NCBI RefSeq assembly: GCF_008831285.2
Contig: NC_045138.2
Location: forward strand, 3,638,143-3,698,142
DNA: 60,000 bases
Direction: 5' to 3'
From: Nymphaea colorata
Lineage: Eukaryota; Streptophyta; Magnoliopsida; Nymphaeales; Nymphaeaceae
The notes under the pieces are model-generated. The model was not told the origin of the DNA and ran no database searches. It saw only the letters and a program-made list of their open reading frames with translations. Within the stretch, counting starts at the first letter, position 1. The number at the start of each line of letters is the position of its first letter. A program made the translations under genes and the position numbers. This document shows, piece by piece, positions 39,801 to 51,800 of this stretch.

Positions 39801-42800
39801 GACCAACAAAAATTTGCCAAACAGAAACGCCAGTCACAAGAGACCTGCACGAGGTCCAGCCAGCAGCGCGTGAGGCTCAGCCAACACACAGAGAAGGCAC
39901 AGGGAACAAACATGTTTTGGTCAAAGCGACTTAGTCTAGAACAAATCAGGGAACGATGCAAGAAGGGACTGTTCTTTCAATGCGACGAAAAATGGGGCCC
40001 AGGACAGGAGACCGATGACAAAATAGAAGAATTAATTCCAGAAATATCTCTTCATGCCCTAGAAGGAGACAACATTCCCCAAATGATGAGAGTAGAATGT
40101 CGAGTAAAGGGAAGGGCTGTCAGCATATTGGTGGACATGGGATCGACACATAACTTCATTGGGGAGAAGACTACCAAGGTATGTGGCTGTAACATAATTG
40201 AGCAATCAGAATTTAAAGTGGTAGTTGGCAACAGCAGCTCGCTGTGGTGTAAAGGACGCTGCCAAAAAGAAGAGGTTGAGATCCAAGGGCAACGATTTGT
40301 GGTGGAATTGCTTCCCCTAGCTATGGGGGGAGCTGATTTGATTTTAGGAATTCAATGGTTGAGGCAGTTGGGAAAGGTTTGGTGGAATTTCACGACCATG
40401 ACAATGACCTTTGTTGAAATAGATTGTGTTAGAATATGTTATTGTGGGAACCAGGTCCATATCTGGACCCGGTTCTATGGGGCGCGGGTACCGAAGCGGG
40501 CTCGGTACCCTAGGCGGCTTCTCCTCTCTCCCTCTTTATATTGTCACTTATGTATAAGTGTTGAATTAAGTGAAATAGAATTTTCTCTCTCCTAGGGTTG
40601 CGGGTGTGCACCTAGGTAGAGCTTCCCGTGGTTTTTTCCTCGTCCGAGGTTTTTCCACGTACATCGTGTGTTCTTCCTCTTCTTCCTCTACGTGGTTCGT
40701 GTTTCTACATGGTATCAGAGCCATCAAAGTTGGAGAAGAGTTTTTTTTTCCCGATGATCGTTTGACGTGGAAGTTTTTCGTCGCCCGACGCCGTTGAAGT
40801 TCCGGCGCCGCTGCTGCCCTTGTGACGTCGCCCTGCTCTGCCGCCGCCGTCCTCCGTTCCGCCGCTGGTTGCGCCTCCGCAGTCCTCCGTTCGGCCTGTT
40901 CTACGTTTCTGCCACCGTGGGTGGCCTCTGTTTTGCGCCGTCGCCTGCCTTCCGTCGCCGCTGCCTCAATCCCGCCGCCGTCAACTCTCCGTTTCTGTGC
41001 CTCTTGTTGCTGTGTGCTTGTTTGTGATGGCAGAAGCGATGGGGACTCAAAAAGATGCCGTTCTTGACGCGGGCAGCGCCTCCAAGACTGAGAACGTGCC
41101 GATCCAGGTCACCTCCATCCGTCTGACCAAGGACAATTACCTATCTTGGTCTGCCGCTCTCGAGATTGGGATTACTAGCCGTGGGCGTCTCTCTTACATC
41201 ACTGGCGACAAACCTGCGCCCATCAAATCTGATCCTCAATGGGCGACGTGGGCGTTGGAGGACAGCCAGGTGAAGGTGTGGATTATCAGCTCCGTGTCCT
41301 CCGATATCCAGCCCCTCATTCTACGGAAGCTGACCTCTTTCGATATGTGGACTGTGCTTGCAAAGATGTATGGTCGCAAGAAGAGACATCTGCGCACCTA
41401 TTAGATTAAACGCAGTATTTACTCCCTGACACAGGGTGATTTGTCTGTTGCTGCCTTCTATGCTGCCCTGAAGACCAAATGGGAGGAGCTAGATTATCAT
41501 GTGACTGATGAGTGGAAGTGCGGTTCAGATCATTCCCTCTACTGGGAAAAGGAATGGATGGACCGTACGTTTCTGTTTCTGGGAGGCCTGCGGGATGAAT
41601 TTGAGTCTATTCGTAGCCAGATTCTTAATGGTGATGAGATTCCGAGGATAGAGGAAGTATATGCTCGTGTTGAGTCTGAAGAACAACGTCGCCAGGTGAT
41701 GCATCTTGACACCGGTCATGGCCCTTCTGCCTTTGTCAGCCGTGCCTCAGGGACTGGGCAGCGTCCTGCCCGGCATTACACTCATTGCAACAAGTTGGGG
41801 CGTTCAGTGGATTTCTGTTGGGATCTTCATCCTGAGAAGAGACTGGTCAGAGGTCGTCCTCCCTCTTGCAAGCGTAGCCCTTCTGTGTCTGATTCCAGTC
41901 AGAGCAATCCTTCTAGTGGTGCAAAGTCCAAGCTGTCCCCTGATCAACTCAAGGAGCTACAGGCGTACATCAGCCACCTATCTACTACCCCTGAGGAGTC
42001 CTCCACGTCTGAAGGGGCTCAGCTAGCCCAAGCCCTCGTTGCCTCGACTGATCAAGGTAACCCTTCTCTTGGTGATTGGATTGTTGATAGTGGAGCGACT
42101 CACCACATGACACGGGACTCTAAACTCTTTCAAGAATATCAACTTTCCTCTGGCAAGCAACGCGTGTCTATGGCAAATGGGTCTTCTATCTCTGTGGCTG
42201 GGAAAGGGAGCTTGTCCCTGTTGAACAAATACCGTCTCCACAATGCCCTGCATGTTCCAAATATACCTGTGAACTTACTCTCTGCCCGCAGTATTACTAA
42301 AGAATTAAACTGTAATCTGATTTTTTCTGCTGATCACTGTTCCCTGCAGGACTTGGTGACGGGGAAGAAGATTGGGATTGGTTCGGTTACTGATGGGCTC
42401 TACAGGCTGCCGGTAAAAGTTGCTTCAGCATTGATTTCTGCCACGCGTGGTCACTTGTCTGGTGTGAACGATCAATCTACTGTTCTGCGATGGCACGAGC
42501 GTCTTGGACATCTCCCCTTTCCGTTAATAAAGAAGTTGTTTCCTCATTTGTTTGCTTCTGTCTCCATTGACTCCTTCGCTTGTTAAGTGTGTCAATTGGC
42601 TAAACATGTCAGGGCTTCGTACCCTATTTCATTGAATAAAACAACTCATCCGTTTGCCTTAGTTCATTCCGATGTTTGGGGTCCTTTTGGAGTACCCACG
42701 TGTGGTGGTTGTCACTATTTTTTGACGCTTATTGATGATTACTCTAGATGTACGTTCGTGTACTTGTTGCGAGAACATAGTGAGGTTCCAGCAGTTGTGA

Positions 42801-45800
42801 AAAACTTTGTTGCCTTTGTTGAGACTCAATTCCATACAACTGTTCAAGCTTTCCGTACGGATAATGCAAGGGAATATGTCTCCCAATCCCTTGATGATTT
42901 CTTGAAAGGCAAGGGTATTGTTCATGAAACCTCTTGTAGTTATACCCCTCCTCAAAATGGTATAGCTGAACGAAAAAATCGTCATCTTTTGAATGTTACC
43001 CGGGCCATTATGTTCCAACGTCATGTCCCGAAGCGGTATTGGGGTGATGCACTTCTCACTAGTGCACATCTCATTAACCGTATGCCTACTAGGGTGTTGG
43101 ATGGTCAGTCTCCTTATTCTACCCTGTGGCCCACTCAGAATCCGTGGCCTCTTACTCCTCGTGTCTTTGGGTGCAGTTGTTTTGTGCATAATCATAGCCC
43201 TACTCTCAAAAAACTTGATCCCCGGTCTATTAAAGGAGTTTTCTTGGGGTACTCTTCCACTCAGAAGGGGTACAAATGTGTGGATCCCACTACTTCCAAA
43301 GTGTATGTTTCGAGGGATGTCACATTTCATGAACATGAGTCGTATTTTCCGGTGAATCCTCTTCAGGGGGAGTGTCTTGGAAACAAAGGGGAAGAGTATT
43401 CTTCTAATCAGCTGATTCAGTTTATGGAGTTTTTGGAGTACAAGGTTAGTCCCAGTGTGATTGACACGGTCACGGTCAGTAATGAGAAGGGCAGTCATAT
43501 GAAAGGGGTCACGGTGGATGCTCAGCCCACTGTTGCCCGGGATCACTTGTTTGGCCAGGTTTATGTCAGAAAGGAGAAAGCTACAGTGGAAGATGTTGGT
43601 GATGAGGATAGAACCAATCCCAATCCTGTGATCTCCCCGGATGACCCAAGTCCATTGAATGAAGAGCTCCCTATTGCTTTGCGCAAAGGCACCAGGTCAT
43701 GTACTTCTCACCCTATTCAGAGATTTGTTTCTTATGCTAAGCTCAGTACAAATTACAAGTGTTTTATCACAACCTTATCCAAAGTTGTTATTCCCAGGTC
43801 GGTGGATGATGCTAAGGATGATCCCAAGTGGTTACATGCTATGACGGAGGAGATGGGTGCGTTAGCTAAGAACAAAACATGGGAAGTTGTTGATACCCCT
43901 AAAGGGACACACTTAGTTGGCTCTAAGTGGGTTTACAACGTGAAGTACAAACCTGATGGCACTGTAGATCGATATAAAGCTCGTCTGGTTGCAAAGGGGT
44001 TCAGCCAGAAGTATGAGATCGACTATCTTGAGACCTTTGCCCCTGTTGCAAAGTTGAAGACCGTGAGGGTTATTCTTGCTCTTGCTGTGCACAGGAAGTG
44101 GCGCATGGACCAGCTTGATGTTAAAAATGCGTTCTTGAACGGCCATCTGGAGGAAGAAGTCTATATGAGCATGCCTCCCGGGTATGTTCAAGAGGGAAAA
44201 TGTTGTCACCTCAAGAAAGCTTTGTATGGCCTGAAGCAGTCGCCTAGAGCTTGGTTTGAGAGACTAAGGATCGTTATGAAGTCTACTGGGTACAAGCAAA
44301 GAAATGGAGATCATACCCTATTCATAAAACAGAGAGATGGTCTGGTGAGTCTTCTCCTTGTCTACGTTGATGATATGATTGTCACTGGCAGTGATGAAGA
44401 AGAAAACAGAAAGATGAAGGAGAGATTAGCTAAAGAATTCGACCTCAAGGATCTGGGTAAGCTGAGATACTTTCTGGGGATAGAGATTGCTCGATCAGAG
44501 ACAGGGCTGGTTATGAATCAAAGGAAGTACACTCTTGACTTACTAAAGGAGACAGGTAAACTTGGTTGTAGGCCCTATCTTACTCCTATGGAGTCGGGGA
44601 CTAAGATAAGTATCAAGACGGGCACTATTCTGGATGAGGAAGGAAAAGGGCGATATCAGAGGCTAGTCGGCAAGCTTATCTATCTTACTCTAACTCGCCC
44701 TGATATCACGTATGCGGTAAATGTGCTAAGTCAATTTATGCATGCTCCCACGGATTGTCCCTGGAAGAGTGCAGAAAGAGTGTTGGGATATCTAAAGAAT
44801 GACCCAGGAAAAGGACTGTTGTATACTCGACAAGACAAACTTACTATTGAGGGCTACTCAGATGCAGATTGGGCAGGTTGCACTGACACAAGGAGGTCTA
44901 CTACAAGGTATTGTATCTTTCTTGGAGGTAACCTAGTTGTTTGGAGAAGTAAGAAGCAAGAAGTATGTTCGAGGTCTAGTGCTGAGGCTGAGTACAGGGC
45001 TGTTGCAATGGGGGTTACAGAGATGCTGTGGCTGAAGATTCTTTTGACTAATATTGGTGTGGAACTGGGAGATAAAATGAAGATGTACTGTGACAACAAG
45101 TCTGCGATTAATCTTGTCAATAATCCAGTTCTACACGACAAGACCAAACATGTGGAGATTGACCGTCATTTTATCCGGTAACGCATTGACTCAAAGGAGC
45201 TGATTCTGCCATATATGAAGTCTGAAGATCAAGTTGCAGACGTCCTAACTAAAGGGCTTTGTACTTCTTCATTCGAAAAGAATGTTAGCAAGCTTGGCAT
45301 GTTTGACATGTATGCCAAGCTTGAGGGGGAGTGTTAGAATATGTTATTGTGGGAACCGGGTCCATACCTGGACCCGGTTCTATAGGGCGCGGGTACCGAA
45401 GCGGGCTCGGTACCCTAGGCAGCTTCTCCTCTCTCCCTCTTTATATTGTCACTTATGTATAAGTGTTGAATTAAGTGAAATAGAATTTTCTCTCTCCTAG
45501 GGTTGCGGGTGTGCACCTAGGTAGAGCTTCCCGTGGTTTTTTCCTCGTCCGAGGTTTTTCCACGTACATCGTGTGTTCTTCCTCTTCTTCCTCTACGTGG
45601 TTCGTGTTTCTACAGATTGTAATGGGGAACCGGGTCCAATTCTGGACCCGGTCCCATGGGGCACGGGTACCGAGGCTGGCTCGGTACCCTAGGCGGCACT
45701 CTTTCTCTCCCTCCTATATAATCTTCACTTTAGTGTAATTGTTGAATTAAGTGAATAGATTTTCTCTCTCCTAGGGTTGCGGTGTGCACCTAGGTTAGAG

Positions 45801-48800
45801 CTTCCCGTGGTTTTTTCCTCTTTCTGAGGTTTTTCCACGTATACCGTGTGTTCCTTTCTTCTTCCTTCGTGTGTTGCATGTTTCTACATGGTATCAGAGC
45901 CAGGTTCGTGAGATCGTGTGGCTTCGTCTCGTGTTTCCGCCGTCGCCCTTGCGCCGCTGCCGCCTGCGCCGTTGGAGTTTTCAGCGCCGCCGCCGCCGTC
46001 AGACGATCCAGCGCCGCCCCCGGTTGCCGTTTGTAGCTTCCGCTGCCGTGGGTGTCTCCTGTTCCGCCGTCGGACGATCCAGCGTTGTCACGCCTCTGCG
46101 CCGCCGCCGTCGGGCGATCCAGCGCGCCGTCGCTGGCACCTAGGGTTCCGTGTGGTGCTGGTGTTTGAGCCGCTGCTGTGTTGTCTTGTTGCTACTTGGT
46201 GTTGCGTCTAACTTGACTGCTTGTGATGGAGGAAGAGATCGCACCTAAAAGTGATGTGGCTTTTGACGCGCGCAGCGCTCCCAAGAGCGAGATCTTGCCG
46301 GTCCAGGTCACGCCCATTCGTCTGACTAAAGACAACTATCTCTCCTGGTCTGCTGCTCTCGAGATTGGGATAACAAGCCGTGGTCGTCTTTCCTATATCA
46401 CAGGCGACAAACCGGCGCCCAGCAAAACTGATCCTCAATGGGCGACGTGGGTGTTGGAAGACAGTCAGGTTAAGGTGTGGATCATCAGCTCTGTGTCCGC
46501 TGATATTCAGCCTCTTATTCTGCGGAAGCCGACTTCGTTTGATATGTGGACTGTGCTTGCGAGGATGTATGGTCGCAAAAAAAGGGTTCTGCGTACGTAC
46601 CAGATTAAACGCAGTATTTATTCTCTGAAACAGGGTGACCTGTCTGTTGCCTCCTTCTATGCAGCCCTGAAAACTAAGTGGGAGGAACTTGATTATCATG
46701 TGAATGATAACTGGAACTGTGGTTCTGATCATGCCCGGTACTGAGAAAAGGAATGGATGGACCGGACGTTCCTTTTCCTTGGAGGCTTGCGTGATGAGTT
46801 TGAATCCATTCGGAGTCAAATTCTCAACTGTGATGAGATTCCTGGAATAGAAGATGTTTATGCCAGAGTGGAATCCGAGGAACAAAGACGCCAAGTGATG
46901 AAGATTGACCCCAGTCATGGGAATGGTCCCTCGGCCTTTGTTAGCCGTTCTTCTGTGTCTGGCCAGCGCCCTGTTAGGCGATGTACACATTGTCACAAGT
47001 CAGGACATTCTGTTGACTTTTGTTGGGATCTACACCCTGAGAAGAGACTTGTTCGTGGTCGCCCTCCGTCTAGTCGGCGAGGTTCTCTTGTGCAGGACTC
47101 AAATCAGAGTGGTTCTTCTAGTGGTGAAAAGTTGAGGCTTTCCCCGGATCAAATCAAGGAACTACAAGCTTACATCAGTCGCCTTTCTACTACGTCAGAG
47201 GACACATCTACGTTTGATGGAGCTAAGTTAGCTCAGGCTCTTGTTGCTACTAGTGATCAAGGTAATTCCCCTCCCGGTGATTGGATTGTTGACAGTGGGG
47301 CTACTCATCATATGACCAGGGACCCTAAGATGTTTCAAGAATACAAGTTGACTTCTGGGCAGCAGCGTGTATCTATGGCTGATGGTTCTTCTATTTCTGT
47401 GGCTGGAAAAGAGAGTTTATCATTACTGAACAAATATTGTCTTCATAATGCCCTGCATGTTCCTAATATTCCCGTAAATTTGTTATTTGTCAGCAGTATT
47501 ATCAAAGAGCTAAACTGTAATCTAATATTCTCTGCTGATCGTTGTTTACTGCAGGACTTGAGGACGGGGCAGAAGATTGGGATTGGTTCGGCTATTGATG
47601 GGCTCGACAGAATGCCAGTACAGGTTGCCTCTGCTTTGATTTCAGCCACCAGTGGACAGTTGTCTGGCGTGGATGACAGATCCGTTATTATGCGCTGGCA
47701 CGAGAGACTTGGTCATCTTCCTTTTCAGTTGATTAAACAGTTGTTTCCTAAGATGTTTCAGTCTGTTTCTTTGGACACCTTCGCCTATGAAGTGTGTCAG
47801 TTGTCTAAGCATGTTAGGGCCTCGTACCCTATTTCGTTCAATAAAACCAGCCGTCCATTTGCTTTGGTTCACTCTGATGTTTGGGGTCCTTCGGGAGTAC
47901 CCACCTGTCGTGGTTTTCATTATTTCATGACTCTTATCGATGATTACTCTCGGTGTACGTTCGTGTATTTGTTGAAAGAACGTAGTGAAGTTCCCGGCAT
48001 TGTCAAAAACTTCGTTGCATTTGTTGAAACTCAATTCCAGACCCCTGTTCAGACCCTTCGTACTGACAATGCTCGAGAGTATGTCTCCCAATCCCTTGAT
48101 GACTTCTTGCGAAGCAAGGGTATTATACATGAAACATCTTGTAGCTACACACCTCCTCAGAATGGCGTGGCTGAAAGGAAGAACCGTCATTTGTTAAATG
48201 TCACCCGGGCCATCATGTTTCAACGTCATGTCCCTAAGCGGTACTGGGGTGATGCACTTCTCACTAGTGCTCATCTCATTAACCGTATGCCTACTCGTGT
48301 GTTGAATGGTCATTCCCCTTATTCTGTTTTGTGGCCTACTCAGAATCCCTGGCCTTTGACCCCTCGGGTGTTTGGGTGTGTTTGCTTTGTCCATGATCAT
48401 AGTCCCACTCTCAAGAAACTTGATCCTCGGTCCATCAAAGCGGTCTTTTTGGGGTATTCCTCCACCCAGAAGGGATACAAGTGTGTTGACCCTAGCACTT
48501 CCAGAGTGTATGTCTCCAGGGATGTTACCTTTCATGAACATGAGGCATACTTTCCTGCGAATCCTCTTCGGGGGGAGTGTCTAGGTAAGAGAGTGGACGA
48601 GTATTCTTCGCATCAGTTGATTCAGTTCACAGATTTCTTGGATTACACGGCTAGTTCTCTGAGTGTGAGTGTGGTAGACACAGTCAGTGAGGACAGAGAC
48701 AGTCAGATGGAGGGGGGCCCTGTGGAAGAACAGTCCCGTGATCATTTGTTTGGTCAGGTATACAACAGGAAGAAGAAGGATGTGATGGAGGTTGTTGATG

Positions 48801-51800
48801 TTACCAATCCCGATGTGATGGAGGTTGTTGATGTTACCAATCCCGATCTTGTGAGCTCCCCGGATGATCCAAGTCCGATGAATGAAGATCTTCTCATAGC
48901 CCTACGCAAAGGCACCAGGTCATGTACTTCTCATCCTATTCAGAGATTTCTTTCGTATGCTAAACTCAGTAAAGACTATAAGTGCTTTATTACCTATTTA
49001 TCTATGGCTGTTATTCCCAGGTCAGTGGAGGATGCCAGGGAGGATCCCAAATGGCTACATGCCATGACCGAGGAGATGGACGCCCTGGCAAAGAACAATA
49101 CGTGGGAGGTTGTTGATATTCCTAATGGAACTCACTTAGTTGGTTCCAAGTGGGTGTTTACTGTGAAGTACAAACCTGATGGCACTGTTGAACGCTATAA
49201 AGCTCGGTTTAGCCAGAAATATGGGATTGACTATCTTGAGACGTTCGCTCCCGTTGCTAAACTGAAGACAGTAAGGATCATCTTAGCTCTGGCAGTACAA
49301 AAGAAGTGGAGCATGGACCAACTTGATGTCAAGAACGCCTTCTTGAATGGTCACCTTGAGGAAGAAGTCTATATGAGCATGCCGCCTGGATATGCGCAGA
49401 AAGGAAAGTGTTGTTATCTCAAGAAAGCATTGTATAGCCTCAGGCAGTCCCCTAGAGCATGGTTTGAAAGACTAAGGGTTGTGATGAAGACTAATGGATA
49501 TAAACAGGGAAATGGTGATCACACCCTCTTCATCAAGCAGAGAAATGGTCTGGTGAGCCTTCTACTAGTATATGTTGATGATATGATTGTCACAGGTGAT
49601 GACGAAGAAGAAAAAAGGAAGATGAAAGAAACGTTAGCTGCTGAATTTGATCTCAAAGATCTGGGTAAATTGATGTATTTTTTGGGAATTGAGATCGCTA
49701 GATCTGAGACTGGTCTTGTTATGAGCCAAAGGAAATACACTTTGGATCTTCTAAAAGAGACAGGTAAACTGGGATGCAGGCCCTTTCTTACTCCAATGGA
49801 GTCTGGCACAAGGATAAGTATCAAAACTGGGACGATCTTGGATGAGGAAGGAAAAAGGAGGTATCAGCGGCTGGTTGGTAAACTCATTTATCTCACTCTT
49901 ACTCGCCCGGATATTACGTATGTTGTGGGTGTGTTAAGTCAGTTTATGAATGCCCCTACTGATTGTCATTGGAAAAGTGCTGAAAGAATATTGGGATACT
50001 TAAAGAATGACCCAGGGAAAGGACTGCTCTATACTCGACAAGGTCAACTCAGCATTGAAGGATACTCTGACGACGACTGGGTAGGTTGCACAGATACTAG
50101 AAGGTCTACCACAGGATACTGCATCTTTCTTGGAGGTAACCTGGTGGTATGGAGAAGTAAAAGACAAGAAGTTTGTTCCAGGTCCAGTGCTGAGGCTGAA
50201 TACAGGGCGGTTGCTATGGGGGTTACAGAAATGTTATGGCTCAAAATTATGTTAGCAGATATTGGGGTGAAAATGGAAGAGAAGATGAGGATGTATTGTG
50301 ACAACAAGTCGGCTATTAATTTGGCAAACAATCCAGTCCTGCACGACAAAACCAAACATGTGGAGATCGATCGCCACTTCATACGGGAACGCATAGATTC
50401 TAAGGAGTTGATCCTGCCCTATATGAAGTCTGAAGATCAAGTTGCTGATGTCTTAACTAAGTCTTTATGTACATCTCAATTTGAGAAAAATGTTAGCAAG
50501 CTTGGCATGTTTGACATGTATGCCAAGCTTGAGGGGGAGTGTTGAAATAGATTGTAATGGGCACGGTTACCGAGGCTGGCTCGGTACCCTAGGCGGCACT
50601 CTTTCTCTCCCTCCTATATAATCTTCACTTTAGTGTAATTGTTGAATTAAGTGAATAGATTTTCTCTCTCCTAGGGTTGCGGTGTGCACCTAGGTTAGAG
50701 CTTCCCGTTGTTTTTTCCTCTTTCTGAGGTTTTTCCACGTATACCGTGTGTTCCTTTCTTCTTCCTTCGTGTGTTTCATGTTTCTACAACCTTTAAGAAG
50801 GCATATGGAGAAAAATGCATACAGGCCCAGCCGATGGCAATCTTGACAGGACAAGGGGACACACAGATGAAGAAGATTGAAGAAGGAGAGGAAAGGTTGC
50901 ATCTTCTCTTAATGTCTGCTAAATCTAGCAGTCCACAGCAACAACAGGCCACTTCCAAGTTAGAAGCCACCGCCTTCTTACATGTTGTTTTGGCTGAATA
51001 TGCTAGTGTCTTTGAGAATCCAAAAGGGTTACCCCCAAGTCGTGAATTCAACCATCATATCGATTTAGAAACTGGATCGAGACCAGTCAATTTGAAGCCT
51101 TATAGATACACCGAGACCAGTCAATTTGAAGCCTTATAGATACACCACATTCAAAAAGGAGGGACAGAAAAACTCATAAAAAGTATGTTGTCGGGAGGAG
51201 GGACCCAGCCCAGCCGAAGCCCTTACTCTTCACCAACATTGTTGGTCCGAATAAAGGATGGAACATGGAGATTTTGTGTGGATTACAGGGCACTTAATTA
51301 AGTCATCATCAAGAACCGGCATCCTATACCAATTATAGAAAAATTGTTGGACGAGTTACAATGGGCAGAAGTATATTCCAAGCTAGAACTTCGAGCTGGG
51401 TATCATCAAATCAGGATGGCCAAGAAGGATGTTACCAAGACAGTTTTCCAAACCCATGAAGGCCATTACAAATTTAAGGTAATGCCCTTTGGGTCAACAA
51501 ATGCACCAGCCACCTTTCAAGCCCTAATGAACCACATTTTCCATCCTTTCCTACGGAGATTCGTTTTGGTATTTTTCAATGACATACTGATTTACAAAAA
51601 GAATAAGGAAGAACATCAAGAGCATTTAAGGTTGGTGCTGAAAATATTAAAGAAGCACCGACTACATGATAAAGCTTCAAAATGCGTAATTGGTTGTGAT
51701 CAGGTGACCTATTTGGGTAACACCATTTCCAAACAAGTCGAGATGAAAGAGGAAAAGATAGCAGCCATTCGCACATGGGCATTACCTGCGGGAATTAAAG

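Larger units (their letters stand above)
40427..45614 (+). mobile_element. Ty1/Copia LTR retrotransposon E3 (inside E4 5' LTR)
   Basis: LTRs of 283 bp at 40427-40709 and 45332-45614 differ at four sites by eye. The 5-bp duplication GATTG (40422-40426, 45615-45619) is E4 LTR sequence. PBS 40710-40722 and polypurine tract 45324-45331. Coding sequence is nearly identical to E2, so E2 and E3 are one family. Confidence 0.95.
40412..45888 (+). repeat. E4 5' LTR, interrupted by E3
   Basis: The first 15 bp (TGTTGAAATAGATTG) precede E3; the LTR resumes at 45615 with the duplicated GATTG and ends TTTCTACA at 45888. Rejoined length is 284 bp. TATA box TATATAA at 45715-45721. Confidence 0.93.
46226..50545 (+). 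pseudogene. E4 gag-pol, one nonsense codon plus an RT deletion
   Basis: 1,440 codons in one frame from ATG 46226 to TGA 50543-50545, the latter inside the 3' LTR. Only TGA at 46742-46744 (TGG in relatives, codon 173) interrupts it. Motifs: [14 protein letters not shown] knuckle, [10 protein letters not shown] protease, integrase core, [11 protein letters not shown], RNase H through ADVLTKSL. Further defects: five codons (LVAKG) are missing from the conserved RT segment (KARFSQKYG near 49205), and a zinc-binding Cys of the integrase HHCC motif is Tyr (YEVCQLSKH). An 11-codon unit is duplicated at 48779-48844. Loss of LVAKG probably disables RT even without the stop codon. Confidence 0.93.
40412..50788 (+). 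mobile_element. Ty1/Copia LTR retrotransposon E4 (host of E3)
   Basis: 5' LTR 40412-45888 (opened by E3) and 3' LTR 50540-50788. The 5-bp duplication ACCTT (40407-40411, 50789-50793) lies in Gypsy coding sequence. PBS 45889-45901 and polypurine tract 50532-50539. The interior is one gag-pol frame. E4 is a sister subfamily to E2/E3: same layout, similar LTR end and leader, diverged coding sequence. Confidence 0.94.

Noticed and set aside
42659-43546. 295-codon minus-strand open frame
   Set aside because: It is antisense to the E3 integrase region, and the same antisense frame recurs in E2 and E4; it is a codon-composition shadow.
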